Source: Leucobacter luti
GTDB lineage: Bacteria; Actinomycetota; Actinomycetes; Actinomycetales; Microbacteriaceae
Assembly: GCF_019464495.1 (NCBI RefSeq)
Contig: NZ_CP080492.1
Coordinates: 1,674,001-1,738,000 of the forward strand
Length of the DNA: 64,000 nt
Direction of reading: 5' to 3'
The stretch's first letter is position 1; each line of letters begins with the position of its first letter. A program made the position numbers and the translations under genes. Of this stretch, positions 25,670-34,532 are shown one piece after another. The notes beneath the pieces were generated by a model. The model ran no database searches. It saw only the letters and a list, made by a program, of their open reading frames with translations, and was not told the origin of the DNA.

Positions 25670-27094
25670 CTACTGCCCCGCGTCGACGAGCTCGCGAAGC
25701 GGTGAACGGCGCTCCGATGCGCGCTGCGCGAAGAAATAGACCGGACAAATGATGAGCAAGCCGACGATCCAGGAGATGTCCACTCCCCCAAGCGCTGCCC
25801 CGATGGGCCCGGTATACAGCTCGGTCACCATGAATGGCACCTGCACCAGAGCACCGAGGATGTAGCACCCGATCGCAACCCAGTTGAAGCGGCCATAGAT
25901 TCCGCCGTCCTGCCGGAAGAAATCAGACACTCGGTACTGGCCATGCTTCAGCAGGTAGTAGTCAACGAGGTTGATCGCGGTCCACGGCACGAGCACGTAC
26001 AACAGCAATGCCAGGAAGTTGGAGTAGTACACCAGGAAGTTGTCTGCTCCGACGAGCGCGAGGGTGAGCGCAACTGCGAAGATAATGACCGCTGTCACTG
26101 CTCGGGTACCAGCCCGCGGTGTCCACTTGGGCCGGAACGTCTGCACAACCGTCAGCGTCGACAGCACTCCGCAGTACAAGTTCATCGAGTTCGTTGCTGC
26201 GACGCCGAGGGAGAAGATCCCCACGATCAGGACGGTGAGCGGTTCCATGAGCACGCCCATACCCTCGACCACGTTGTCGGCGTTCATGCCGAGCGCGAGG
26301 AGCTTCGCGCCCACCAGGGCCCCGAGGATCATCGGCAGGGTCGCGCCCAGCACACAGCCCCAGTACGAGGTCCAGAACGCCTGCTTTGAGCCGATGCCCT
26401 GCGGGAGGTAGCGCGAGTAGTCGGACACATAGGGCGCGTAGGCGATCTGCCAGAGCGCTGCCACGGACAGGGTGCCCATGAACCCGCTCCAGTTGAATCC
26501 GCCAGCGGCAACTGCCTCGCTGGCACCGCCCATCGTCGTCATCAGCAGGATGAAGGCCACGATCAGTGCAAGTCCAGAAACCACACTGAGGATCCGCGTA
26601 TATGCGTGGATCAGTCGGTAGCCATAGATCGTTGCGACCACGCTCGCGATGCCGATGATGATGATCCCGGCGGGAACGGGCAACCCGGGGATAATCGTCG
26701 AGAGCGCCTGCCCGCCGAGCACCAGGTTCGCCGCGAAGAAGCCCACATACATGAGCACGGTGACGATCACTACGAGGAGCGAACCGTATGAGCCGAACTG
26801 GCCACGGGTCTGCACCATCTGGGGCACCCCGAGCTGTGGGCCTTGCGCGGAGTGCAGCGCCATAAAGATCGCGCCGAGGAGATTGCCTATGGCGACTGCC
26901 CCGACTGCGCTCCAGAAATCGAGGCCGAACACCGTGGTGCCAAGTGCCCCTGTCACGATGGTCAGCACCATAATGTTGGAGCCAAACCAGATCGTGAAGA
27001 GATCCCGTGGTTTGCCGTGCCGCTCGTCGAGCGGGATCGGTTGAATCGTTTTGTCCTCAATGGTGGGAACTTGTGAGTGCGTCGTTGCAGTCAT
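25670..27094 (-). CDS. NCS1-family nucleobase/hydantoin-type permease
   Basis: A 474-aa membrane protein with 12 predicted helices. The family signature near the first helix reads RDLFTIWFGSNIMVLTIVTG, and later AYAPYVSDYSRYLP and PWTAINLVDYYLLKHGQY are conserved in cytosine/purine/uracil/thiamine/allantoin (NCS1) transporters. Such transporters are cation-coupled importers. It precedes the amidase and follows an SDR by 37 bp on the same strand, within the catabolic cluster controlled by the divergent LysR gene at 32044. The imported compound is not readable from the sequence. Confidence 0.9.
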   Translation of the reverse strand: MTATTHSQVPTIEDKTIQPIPLDERHGKPRDLFTIWFGSNIMVLTIVTGALGTTVFGLDFWSAVGAVAIGNLLGAIFMALHSAQGPQLGVPQMVQTRGQFGSYGSLLVVIVTVLMYVGFFAANLVLGGQALSTIIPGLPVPAGIIIIGIASVVATIYGYRLIHAYTRILSVVSGLALIVAFILLMTTMGGASEAVAAGGFNWSGFMGTLSVAALWQIAYAPYVSDYSRYLPQGIGSKQAFWTSYWGCVLGATLPMILGALVGAKLLALGMNADNVVEGMGVLMEPLTVLIVGIFSLGVAATNSMNLYCGVLSTLTVVQTFRPKWTPRAGTRAVTAVIIFAVALTLALVGADNFLVYYSNFLALLLYVLVPWTAINLVDYYLLKHGQYRVSDFFRQDGGIYGRFNWVAIGCYILGALVQVPFMVTELYTGPIGAALGGVDISWIVGLLIICPVYFFAQRASERRSPLRELVDAGQ

Positions 27095-27131
27095 GTCAGG
27101 ACTTCCTTCGTAGTGGTGGTGGGCGCCTGAC

Positions 27132-27902
27132 CTACTTGGTCAGGAACCCGCCGTCAATGGGGAGCGAGACTCCCGTAATGAAGCCGGCATCGTCAGACAG
27201 CAGAAACGCGATCCCGGAAGCAATTTCCTCCGGCTGCGCGAGACGACCCATGGGGATCGGGGCTGCGAGTTCTGCCTTGGCAGCCTCGAGCTCTGCACCT
27301 TCAACGCCGAGCAGACCCGCAATCAGCGGCGTATCGCAGTCGGAGGGCAGGACCGCGTTCACGCGGACCCGATCCTGCGCGTGCTGCACTGCCATCTGAC
27401 GGGTGAGGTTGATCACAGCGCCCTTCGACGCGGCGTAGCCGCACTCATCCGGGTTCGCGACCATCCCGAACACTGAGGCGATGTTCACGATTGAGCCGCC
27501 GCCAGATGCAATGATCTGCGGGATTGCATACTTGCCGGTGAGGAAGATGCTCTTCACATTGATCGCCATGGTCTTGTCCCACGCAGCCTCACTGCACTCC
27601 ACCACACCCCCTTCGCCAAAGGCGACACCCGCACAGTTCACGACGAAGTGCACGCCGCCGAACGCATCGTTCAGCTGTGCCACACCGGCTTCGACCTGCG
27701 CGGCCGAGGTCACGTCGGCGACAACGACGAGCGCTTCGCCGCCCGCCGCGGTAATCTCCTCGGCGACGGCCTGCGCTGCCTCCTCGCGAAGGTCAACGAC
27801 CCCCACGCGAGCCCCCTCGCGAGCCAGTCGCAGCGAGACCTGTCGGCCGATTCCCGAACCGCCGCCAGTGACGAATGCCACCTTTTGAGCCAGACCATTC
27901 AT
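27132..27902 (-). CDS. Short-chain dehydrogenase/reductase (FabG-like)
   Basis: A 256-aa classical SDR. The coenzyme motif is FVTGGGSGIGRQVSLRLA, the acidic residue after strand 2 (VVDLREE) suggests NAD(H) preference, NCAG is in VNCAGVAFG, and the Ser-Tyr-Lys catalytic set is in NIASVFGMV...YAASKGAV. It ends with the usual ITGVSLPIDGGF. Its own upstream gap (170 bp) contains a sequence resembling the LysR-side motif, so it may start a second transcript that includes the permease and amidase. Confidence 0.92.
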   Translation of the reverse strand: MNGLAQKVAFVTGGGSGIGRQVSLRLAREGARVGVVDLREEAAQAVAEEITAAGGEALVVVADVTSAAQVEAGVAQLNDAFGGVHFVVNCAGVAFGEGGVVECSEAAWDKTMAINVKSIFLTGKYAIPQIIASGGGSIVNIASVFGMVANPDECGYAASKGAVINLTRQMAVQHAQDRVRVNAVLPSDCDTPLIAGLLGVEGAELEAAKAELAAPIPMGRLAQPEEIASGIAFLLSDDAGFITGVSLPIDGGFLTK

Positions 27903-27991
27903 GTCTTCGTTACTCCTTCTGCGTCATTGCAATCCGTGCCTGCTCTGGCACGGCTCCCAAGCTCAGTTTCACCGCGTTCGCTAGATAACGG

Positions 27992-28005
27992 AAATACTGA
28001 AAATG
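27992..28005. promoter_or_regulatory. Candidate shared operator half (AAATACTGAAAATG)
   Basis: AAATACTGAAAATG in the SDR upstream region closely matches AAATACTCAAAACG (31942-31955) in the LysR/RidA intergenic region, with 12 of 14 positions the same. Both lie upstream of leftward genes in the same catabolic cluster, suggesting a common regulator such as the divergent LysR protein. Confidence 0.4.
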
Positions 28006-28072
28006 GCTGTTCTCGATCTCCAAATCAGATGGAGTTCCACACACTAGCTCCCCGGCACCCGGGGAAGCAACG

Positions 28073-29563
28073 TCAGCCCCACTGCATCCAAGTCGTCTTG
28101 TAATCCGTATAGTTTTCGAGCGCGTGGACCGAGAGATCTCGCCCGAACCCGGACTGCTTGAACCCGCCAAACGGCGTCGTGAAGCCGAGCGCATCGACCG
28201 TGTTTACCGACACTGTGCCTGCGACGAGGCGCTCCGATACGCGGTGCGCACGCGCGAGGCTCCCAGTCCACAGCGATGCGGCGAGCCCGAACGGAGTGTC
28301 GTTTGCACGCGCGATCGCTTCGTCCTCGGTGTCAAACGGGGCCACAACGGCAACCGGACCGAAAATCTCACGCGTGTGAACCTCGTGGTCAGCAGGCACA
28401 TCCGTGACGATTGTTGGCTCGATGAAGGCGCGGGAACCAGCAATCTCTGGCCGCCTCCCGCCCGCAACAATGGTGCCGTCCCTGCGGGCGTTTTCAATCG
28501 TCGCCCACACCGTGTCGGCGTGCGCTTCGGAGACCAGTGATCCGGTGCCGCTCGCGGGGTCCAATGGATCACCAGGAGCGTACGCGCTGGCCGCTGCAGC
28601 GTACAGGCGCAAGAACTCCTCGTACACCGGCCGCTCCACGAAGATCCGCGAATTCGCCGAGCACACCTCACCCTGGTTGTAGAAACTCCCGAAGGCGGCC
28701 TTCGCCGCAGCGAGCGCGAGATCATCGCAGTCCGCAAAGATCAGGTTCGAGCTCTTCCCTCCCGCCTCCAGCGCGAGTCGCTTCATATTCGACTGGCCAG
28801 CGTACTGCTGCAGCTGCTTCGCCACCTCGGTCGACCCGGTGAACGCGAGCATGTCGACGTCTTCGTGCAGCGCGAGCGCTTTCCCCACCACCGAGCCGCG
28901 GCCGGGCACCACGTTCAGAATGCCGGCGGGGATCCCGGCTTCCAACGCCAACTCCGCAAGCAGCAGCGTGGAGTGGGACGCCTCAACCGGAGGCTTGACG
29001 ACCACTGCGTTTCCTGCGGCAAGCGCCGGAGCAAGCTTCCAGGTCGCAATTTCGAGCGGATAGTTCCAGGCCACGATCACCGCAACCACTCCGAGCGCCT
29101 CGCGCGTCACGAGTGCGGTCGCCCCGGGAGGGGTGACCGGGATCAGGTTCTCCTGTTTTTCGATGGCCTCGCCGTAGAACCGATACAGCGCCGCGGAGCC
29201 TGGAGCATCGATCGTCGATGACTCCCGGATCGGCTTTCCCATGTCGAGGGTGTCGTACAGCGCAAACTCGTCGGCCCGCGCCTCGATGAGTCGCGCAAGC
29301 TCCAGGAGCCGTTCGCGCCGGAACCCAGCGCCAGCACGCGACCACACCCCCGATTCGTAGGCAGCGCGTGCCGCGGCGACGGCAGCATCGACTTCGACCT
29401 CGGTGCACTCGTGGATCTGGGAGAGCACCTCCCCGGTCGCGGGGTTCGACTTCGGAATGGTGGTGCCAGAGCTCGCCGTGATGCGGGCCCCGTTGATTAC
29501 CGGGCGGCCATCAAACTGCAGCGCCGCCGCCGCTGCTTGCCACTCTGCGTAGCTGCGGGTCAT
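28073..29563 (-). CDS. Aldehyde dehydrogenase (NAD(P)+-dependent, PuuC/GabD-like superfamily)
   Basis: A 496-aa ALDH. VIVAWNYPLEIATWKLAPALAAG contains the catalytic Asn and KPPVEAS the cofactor-contact Lys. LALEAGGKSSNLIF gives the general-base Glu, FYNQGEVCSANSRIFV the nucleophile Cys, and EIFGPVAVVAPF the second active-site motif. The C-terminus, GGFKQSGFGRDLSVHALENYTDYKTTW, resembles gamma-aminobutyraldehyde-type dehydrogenases. It lies 14 bp after the M20 hydrolase gene. It oxidises an aldehyde to an acid; an amino-aldehyde substrate would fit the cluster, but this is inference. Confidence 0.92.
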   Translation of the reverse strand: MTRSYAEWQAAAAALQFDGRPVINGARITASSGTTIPKSNPATGEVLSQIHECTEVEVDAAVAAARAAYESGVWSRAGAGFRRERLLELARLIEARADEFALYDTLDMGKPIRESSTIDAPGSAALYRFYGEAIEKQENLIPVTPPGATALVTREALGVVAVIVAWNYPLEIATWKLAPALAAGNAVVVKPPVEASHSTLLLAELALEAGIPAGILNVVPGRGSVVGKALALHEDVDMLAFTGSTEVAKQLQQYAGQSNMKRLALEAGGKSSNLIFADCDDLALAAAKAAFGSFYNQGEVCSANSRIFVERPVYEEFLRLYAAAASAYAPGDPLDPASGTGSLVSEAHADTVWATIENARRDGTIVAGGRRPEIAGSRAFIEPTIVTDVPADHEVHTREIFGPVAVVAPFDTEDEAIARANDTPFGLAASLWTGSLARAHRVSERLVAGTVSVNTVDALGFTTPFGGFKQSGFGRDLSVHALENYTDYKTTWMQWG

Positions 29564-29577
29564 GTCTGTCTCGTTTC

Positions 29578-30771
29578 TCAATCGTGTGGGATCGCAGCGC
29601 TTGAGCGCAGCACCCCGCTGCGGTTTCGGGTGACGTCCAGCGCGGTCCACGCAAGCGCCGTTGCGCCGTCTCTGAGGGTCTGCTCTGCCGCAGGTCCCAC
29701 GCATGCCGCCGCGAAATCTGGCTGGTGATTGCTCGCACCCCCGCCAACGCCGATGTAGGGATGGATCGCGTTGACCACCTGAGACACATTGCCCATGTCG
29801 GTGGACGCCCGGTTCATCGTCGCGGAAGCCGGATCGACGTCGAAGTTGCGGCCGAGCGCGCGCGCGTTTTCGCGGTAGCGATCCAGCGCGTCCTCGTCTG
29901 TGCGCATCTCCGCGTAGCGCTCACTCTCCGGTGTGATCGTGAGCGTGGCGCCCGTCGCGAGCGCACCAGCCTCGAAGCACTTCCGCACCCGCTCCTCCAG
30001 TTCCAGTAGCTGCGCCGTGGTCTCGGCCCGCACATACCAGCGGCCCTCCGTGCGCTCCGGGATCGCGTTCGGCGCCTCCCCGCCCCTGGTCTGCACGCCG
30101 TGCACACGTACGCCGGCGGGGAGCTGCTGACGCAGCAGACCGATCGCGAGCTGCGCGATGAGGAACGCATCGTTCGCGTTGACCCCGCGCTCCGGATACG
30201 CGGCAGCGTGGGCCGCCGTGCCGTCGTACTGCACGTGCCAGTGCGTCACCGCGAACGGCCGCGCTTCTGCCACATCCACCGGTGCGGGGTGCGCCATCAG
30301 CGCGAAATCCAGTTCGGTGAACGCCCCGCGCTCGAGCAGCACGATCTTGCCGCCGCCGCCCTCCTCCGCCGGGGTCCCAATAACCTCAACTGCGAGGCCG
30401 AGATCATCCGCCACTGCGGCGAGCGCAATGGCGCCGCCAACGGACATCGCCGAGATAAGGTTGTGCCCACACGCGTGCCCGAGCCCGGGCAGCGCATCGT
30501 ATTCGGCGAGGAAACCTACGGTAAAGCGGTGCGCACCTCGCGGCAGCCGCACGGCACGAAACGCGGTCTCAAGGCCCAGATAGGGCTGCTCAATTGTGAA
30601 ACCGTGTGGTGCAAGCGCAGTCGCGACAACCGCGGCGGAGCGGTGCTCTTGCCACCCAATCTCAGGGTCTGCGTGCAGTTGATTCGACAGTGCACACAGC
30701 TCAGGATCAATCGCGCGTACTCGGTCAGCGATCCGCACCTTCAAGTCGTCGGGTGGCAGTCGTTCATTCAT
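29578..30771 (-). CDS. M20-family amidohydrolase (AbgB/PM20D2-like)
   Basis: A 397-aa di-metal hydrolase. Metal and catalytic residues are visible in FLAEYDALPGLGHACGHNLI, PAEEGGGGKIVL and MAHPAPVD; the dimerisation domain includes YDGTAAHAAAYPERGVNAND. The start at 30771 (MNERLPPDD) overlaps the DUF1028 stop by eight bases. These enzymes cleave N-acyl, N-aminobenzoyl or beta-alanyl amides. M20 enzymes also act as deacetylases (SndA/YxeP) in S-alkylcysteine salvage, and no such gene is in the monooxygenase operon, so a cross-talk role is possible but speculative. Confidence 0.88.
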   Translation of the reverse strand: MNERLPPDDLKVRIADRVRAIDPELCALSNQLHADPEIGWQEHRSAAVVATALAPHGFTIEQPYLGLETAFRAVRLPRGAHRFTVGFLAEYDALPGLGHACGHNLISAMSVGGAIALAAVADDLGLAVEVIGTPAEEGGGGKIVLLERGAFTELDFALMAHPAPVDVAEARPFAVTHWHVQYDGTAAHAAAYPERGVNANDAFLIAQLAIGLLRQQLPAGVRVHGVQTRGGEAPNAIPERTEGRWYVRAETTAQLLELEERVRKCFEAGALATGATLTITPESERYAEMRTDEDALDRYRENARALGRNFDVDPASATMNRASTDMGNVSQVVNAIHPYIGVGGGASNHQPDFAAACVGPAAEQTLRDGATALAWTALDVTRNRSGVLRSSAAIPHD

Positions 30772-31441
30772 CGCCGGGCACCCCGTACGTCGGAGCCGCC
30801 GCCGGGTTGAGCCCGCGGCTGATGTAGTCATCACGCTGCGGCAGCCACTCGGTGAGCACACGTCCGAGCTCTTCGATCGGATCCTCCGACCAGTCAACAC
30901 GCAGATCGGTGACGCGCCAGCCGGCGCTGCCGACCACTGCGAGACCCGCAGAATGGACGGGACCCGCCTCGCCGCCTGCTTCCATCGCCGCCTGCAGTGC
31001 AGCAAAGAGGCGCTCCTCGATTCGGCCAGGGGCTGCGAGGGCAGTGTCCACGAGCGCGTCGAGCACTTCGAGGCTCGCGAGCATATTGCCTCCGGCCACC
31101 GCATTCTCGCGACTGGCGGACCCGAAAACCCCGAGTGCGCGGCCGCCGGAGTACACCGCAGCGCGGCCTCCGGCGTCGAGCGCCAGCAGTTGCCGGTACT
31201 GGATCGTCTCGGGATCAGCGCCAGCCACCACTGCGTCTACGGCCCCCTGCGCGGTCGCGCCTTCCCGCAGTGCCTCAATCAGAGCACCGCCCAGGCGCGG
31301 ATCGGTCACGTTCTGCGAGTGCGCACCCCCGATCCCGTCCGCGAGGTGCACGCAGCGCGCAGCGACGGCGGGCGACGATGAGGAGATCACCGACCCGAAC
31401 TCACCGCTCACGGGATCCCGCAGGATCAAGGAAAATGTCAT
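30764..31441 (-). CDS. DUF1028-domain protein (Ntn-hydrolase-like fold)
   Basis: A 225-aa DUF1028 protein starting MTFSLILRDPVSGEFGSVISSSS, the family signature. It includes GGIGGAHSQNVTDPRLG-type and AVAGGNMLASLEVLDA stretches and ends with a C-terminal VDWSEDPIEELGRV. The start overlaps the RidA stop (ATGA). The family has an Ntn-hydrolase fold and unknown substrate; it is often next to RidA and M20 genes, as here. Confidence 0.88.
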   Translation of the reverse strand: MTFSLILRDPVSGEFGSVISSSSPAVAARCVHLADGIGGAHSQNVTDPRLGGALIEALREGATAQGAVDAVVAGADPETIQYRQLLALDAGGRAAVYSGGRALGVFGSASRENAVAGGNMLASLEVLDALVDTALAAPGRIEERLFAALQAAMEAGGEAGPVHSAGLAVVGSAGWRVTDLRVDWSEDPIEELGRVLTEWLPQRDDYISRGLNPAAAPTYGVPGDE

Positions 31442-31869
31442 GCCGCACCGCCATCGCTCAGCACCGCGGTTGCGTCGATCTCGACGAGCCATTCTGGCCG
31501 CGCGAGCGCCTGCACCACGAGTCCGGTGGAAACTGGGTACACGCCCTTGAGCCATTTGCCGACGGTTCGGTAGACATCCTCGCGGTAGCGCGGGTCGATG
31601 ATGTAGATGGTGACTTTGACGATGTCTCTGAGACTGCTGCCCGCTTCGTCCAGCAGCATCGAGATGTTCTGCATAGCCTGCTCAGTTTGCGCCACGACGT
31701 CACCGATCCCGACGGACTCACGCGTCTCCAGGTCCTGCCCGATCTGCCCACGCAGGTACACCACCCCGTTCGCCACGACGGCCTGGCAGAGGTCATTGTC
31801 GAGGTGTTGCTCAGGGTAGGTTTCCTGGGTGTTGAATTTCCGCAGGCGGAGGTGCGTCGTCGCTGTCAC
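31438..31869 (-). CDS. RidA/YjgF-family deaminase-like protein
   Basis: A 143-aa Rid-family protein: GVVYLRGQIGQDLETRESVGIGDVV, QTEQAMQNISMLLDEAGSSL, DIVKVTIYIIDPRYRED and the C-terminal GLVVQALARPEWLVEIDATAV. The Arg in LARPEWLVEID corresponds to the substrate-carboxylate Arg of active imine/enamine deaminases. It is the first gene of the leftward catabolic operon, divergent from LysR. It probably removes a reactive enamine/imine formed in the pathway, as RidA relatives do in 2-aminomuconate and pyrimidine catabolism. Confidence 0.9.
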   Translation of the reverse strand: MTATTHLRLRKFNTQETYPEQHLDNDLCQAVVANGVVYLRGQIGQDLETRESVGIGDVVAQTEQAMQNISMLLDEAGSSLRDIVKVTIYIIDPRYREDVYRTVGKWLKGVYPVSTGLVVQALARPEWLVEIDATAVLSDGGAA

Positions 31870-31930
31870 AGGGTCTCCTCGGTGAGTGGGTGGCGTGATT
31901 CATCCGTCAGCACCATTGTCGAGACCACAG

Positions 31931-31949
31931 GAGTATCTGTAAAATACTC
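31931..31949. promoter_or_regulatory. Inverted repeat GAGTAT-N7-ATACTC, candidate LysR operator
   Basis: A perfect 6-bp inverted repeat with a 7-bp spacer lies between the divergent RidA and LysR genes (starts at 31869 and 32044). The spacing and position fit a LysR-type recognition site (T-N11-A frame within GTATCTGTAAAATAC). Part of it recurs upstream of the SDR at 27902. Confidence 0.55.
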
Positions 31950-32043
31950 AAAACGAAGATAGGGTATCGGGAAAACAGATGCAGCCCGGGGCGTACGTCC
32001 CGCGCCGGCTCCGGCGCATCCCCCGACCTCAAGGAAGAACGCA

Positions 32044-32973
32044 ATGGTGCACCGCTTCTCGATCACTCTTACCCAGCTCAGCTATTTCACCGAGTGCGCG
32101 AAGACGCTCAATATGACGGCTGCGAGCCAGGAACTGCACGTCGCTCAGTCGGCAGTATCCACGGCAATATCCCACCTGGAGCGCTCGCTCGGCGCTGCGC
32201 TCTTTATCCGTCAGCACTCGAAGGGGCTCATCCTCACCGCGGCCGGTGAGGCGCTCTTGCGCGACACCCACCGGCTGTTCGGTCTGCTCTCCGACACGAT
32301 TGAGACGATCCAGGCGGATCAAGAAGAGGTGCGCGGCGCCATCACCATCGCCTGTTTCCACACGCTCACTCCGTTCGTGCTGCCTCAGCTCCTCAGACTG
32401 CTGCAGGAGCGCCATCCCAACCTCACCGTTGAAGTAGTGGAGGGCGACTCCGAGGAGAACCTCGCAGCCCTCCGCGGCGGCCGCGCCGAAATCGCGATCG
32501 GCTATGACCTCACGGCGCCAGACGGTATCGAGCAGGAGTTCATCGCCGCTGTGCCTCCGCACGTGATCCTGCACACTGATCACCCCCTCGCACAGCGCGG
32601 GTCCGTGGCGCTCGCAGAGCTTGCTGCAGATCCGCTCGTACTGCTCGATCTCCCGGACAGCCGCGAGTATTTCCAGCGCATGCTCCAGGAGGCCGGGATC
32701 ACGCCACACGTGAAGTACCGCACGAAGAACTACGAGGCGGTGCGCTCGCTCGTAGCGATGGGATGTGGCTTTTCGATTCTGAACCAGCGCCCGCGCATTG
32801 AGGAGACCTACACAGGGAGCCGCACGGTGATCGTCGAGATCAGTGACGATGTGCGGGCACTGCACGTGACGGTCTCTTCACTCGCGCAGGTGGAGCGGAC
32901 CGCGCGAGCGCGGGCCGTCGCAACAGCGGTGCGGGAGCTGCTGACTCCGACAGACCCAGCCTCCGATATGTGA
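32044..32973 (+). CDS. LysR-family transcriptional regulator
   Basis: A 309-aa LTTR. The N-terminal winged helix-turn-helix (LTQLSYFTECAKTLNMTAASQELHVAQSAVSTAISHLE) is followed by the periplasmic-binding-like effector domain (ITIACFHTLTPFVLPQLLRLL...). The effector pocket region FHTLTPF and MGCGFSILNQRP are typical. It is divergent from the RidA-DUF1028-M20-ALDH operon and is the obvious candidate regulator. The ATG at 32044 follows AAGGAAG. A stem-loop follows the stop. Confidence 0.92.
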   Translation: MVHRFSITLTQLSYFTECAKTLNMTAASQELHVAQSAVSTAISHLERSLGAALFIRQHSKGLILTAAGEALLRDTHRLFGLLSDTIETIQADQEEVRGAITIACFHTLTPFVLPQLLRLLQERHPNLTVEVVEGDSEENLAALRGGRAEIAIGYDLTAPDGIEQEFIAAVPPHVILHTDHPLAQRGSVALAELAADPLVLLDLPDSREYFQRMLQEAGITPHVKYRTKNYEAVRSLVAMGCGFSILNQRPRIEETYTGSRTVIVEISDDVRALHVTVSSLAQVERTARARAVATAVRELLTPTDPASDM

Positions 32974-32991
32974 TTTTCCGATCACCCCACC

Positions 32992-33020
32992 GCATTGCAT
33001 CGCGGAAAACGATGCAATGC
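32992..33020 (+). terminator. Perfect 11-bp stem-loop after lysR
   Basis: GCATTGCATCG (32992-33002) pairs with CGATGCAATGC (33010-33020) around CGGAAAA. It lies 19 bp after the LysR stop and has no T-run, so it is a probable terminator of the non-canonical actinobacterial kind. Confidence 0.6.
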
Positions 33021-33063
33021 ACCGCGAACGTGTATTGGCTTCCCGCCGCACAGCTGCGCTTTG

Positions 33064-33125
33064 CTGGTCACTATCCGAGCCCCAGTTGACGAGGCTCGGG
33101 TACGGATTCACGGCGCGGTGACCAG
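33064..33125 (+). promoter_or_regulatory. Nested stem structure in the monooxygenase leader (possible cis-regulatory RNA)
   Basis: An outer 8-bp helix (CTGGTCAC 33064-33071 with GTGACCAG 33118-33125) encloses a 7-bp hairpin (CCGAGCC 33075-33081 with GGCTCGG 33093-33099) and an 18-nt single-stranded segment. Both helices are perfect. It ends 56 bp upstream of the ATG at 33182. I could not match it to a riboswitch class that I know. Confidence 0.45.
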
Positions 33126-33181
33126 TGTGGTGCCTCTCCCGAATCTGCTTCGAATCAACACACTCGAGCGGAGAACGAAGT

Positions 33182-34462
33182 ATGTCGACCCCAGAGATCT
33201 GCGTCACGGAAGTCCTCGTCGTCGGCGCCGGCCAGGCCGGTGTGGCGATGAGCGAACACCTCAGCGCACAGCAGGTGCCACACATCGTCGTGGAGCGACA
33301 CCGTATCGCCGAGCGCTGGCGCAGTGAGCGCTGGGATTCTCTCGTGGCCAACGGCCCTGCCTGGCACGACCGCTTCCCCGGCCTCGCGTTTGCTGGCCTG
33401 GCGCCTGATGCGTTCGCAACGAAGGATCAGGTGGCCGACTACTTCGAGGAATACGCCCGCCAGATCGAGGCGCCCATTCGCTGCGGAGTCGAAGTGACGT
33501 CTGTCACACAGCTCGCTGGCGCGGCAGGGTTCCTCGCCGAAACCTCAGACGGCCCGATCCGCGCCCGCTACATCGTCGCCGCAACTGGCGCGTTCCAGAA
33601 CCCGGTGATCCCACCGCTCGTGCCGGCAGACACCGGGATCACGCAGCTCCACTCAGCTGGCTACCGCAACCCGGAGCAGCTGCCGGCTGGCGGCGTCCTC
33701 GTTGTGGGCGCAGGATCCTCCGGCGTGCAGATCGCGAACGAACTGCGGCACTCCGGCCGCCAGGTCACACTCGCCGTCGGCCCGCACGACCGTCCGCCGC
33801 AGCGCTACCGCGATCGCAGCTTTGTGTGGTGGCTCGGGGTGCTCGGCAAGTGGGATGCCGCGACACCGGCAGAGGGGGCTGAGCACGTCACGATCGCAGT
33901 GAGCGGCGCAGACGGTGGCCGCACCATTGACTTCCGAAACCTTGCCGCGGACGGGATCACGCTCGTGGGCCGCGCAAACGCCTTCGAGGGCGGGATCATG
34001 CACTTCGGCACTGACCTCGCGACAAACATCCGGGGCGGCGACGAGAACTACCTCTCCCTGCTCGATGAAGCCGACGCCTACGTCGAGCGCATGGGACTCG
34101 ACCTGCCGGAAGAACCGGAAGCGCGTGAGCTTGGGCCGGATCCCGAGTGCGTCACGAACCCGATTCTCGAACTGGATCTGGCAGCGGCCGGGATCAACTC
34201 GATCGTGTGGGCCACTGGCTACCGGGCAGACTACAGCTGGCTGAAAGTCGCAGCCTTCGACGCCTTCGGCCGGCCAGTGCACCAGCGCGGTGTCTCCCCG
34301 GAGCCCGGTGTGTACTTCCTCGGCCTGCCGTGGCAGTCGCGTCGCGGATCCAGCTTCATCTGGGGCGTCTGGCACGACGCGAAGTACCTCGCGGACCAGA
34401 TCGCGATCCAGCAGGGCTACCGGGCGTATCAGCCAGCACCGCAGTTGATCGAGAGCGCGTAA
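33182..34462 (+). CDS. Flavin-containing monooxygenase-like NAD(P)/FAD oxidoreductase
   Basis: A 426-aa class B flavoprotein. FAD-binding is VLVVGAGQAGVAMSEHL, the second dinucleotide site (NADPH) is GVLVVGAGSSGVQIANEL, and the C-terminal part has IVWATGYRADYSWL, the ATG motif of FMO/Baeyer-Villiger relatives (CzcO-like). WRSERWDSLVANGPAW is typical of this subgroup. The start at 33182 follows GGAGAACGAAG; the structured leader is upstream. It is a stand-alone gene; a role in oxidising a small N- or S-containing compound is plausible. Confidence 0.88.
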   Translation: MSTPEICVTEVLVVGAGQAGVAMSEHLSAQQVPHIVVERHRIAERWRSERWDSLVANGPAWHDRFPGLAFAGLAPDAFATKDQVADYFEEYARQIEAPIRCGVEVTSVTQLAGAAGFLAETSDGPIRARYIVAATGAFQNPVIPPLVPADTGITQLHSAGYRNPEQLPAGGVLVVGAGSSGVQIANELRHSGRQVTLAVGPHDRPPQRYRDRSFVWWLGVLGKWDAATPAEGAEHVTIAVSGADGGRTIDFRNLAADGITLVGRANAFEGGIMHFGTDLATNIRGGDENYLSLLDEADAYVERMGLDLPEEPEARELGPDPECVTNPILELDLAAAGINSIVWATGYRADYSWLKVAAFDAFGRPVHQRGVSPEPGVYFLGLPWQSRRGSSFIWGVWHDAKYLADQIAIQQGYRAYQPAPQLIESA

Positions 34463-34532
34463 CTCCCCGGTCTCGGGTTCCGGGCGCTCGCCAGCCAGCG
34501 CCCGGAGCCCGGGCGCCGCGGCGCACGTCGCG

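Noticed and set aside
25537..25791. Extended N-terminus for the amidase
   Set aside because: The 85 extra codons are Arg/Ser/Gly-rich, match no family and precede a strong ribosome site at the ATG 25536.
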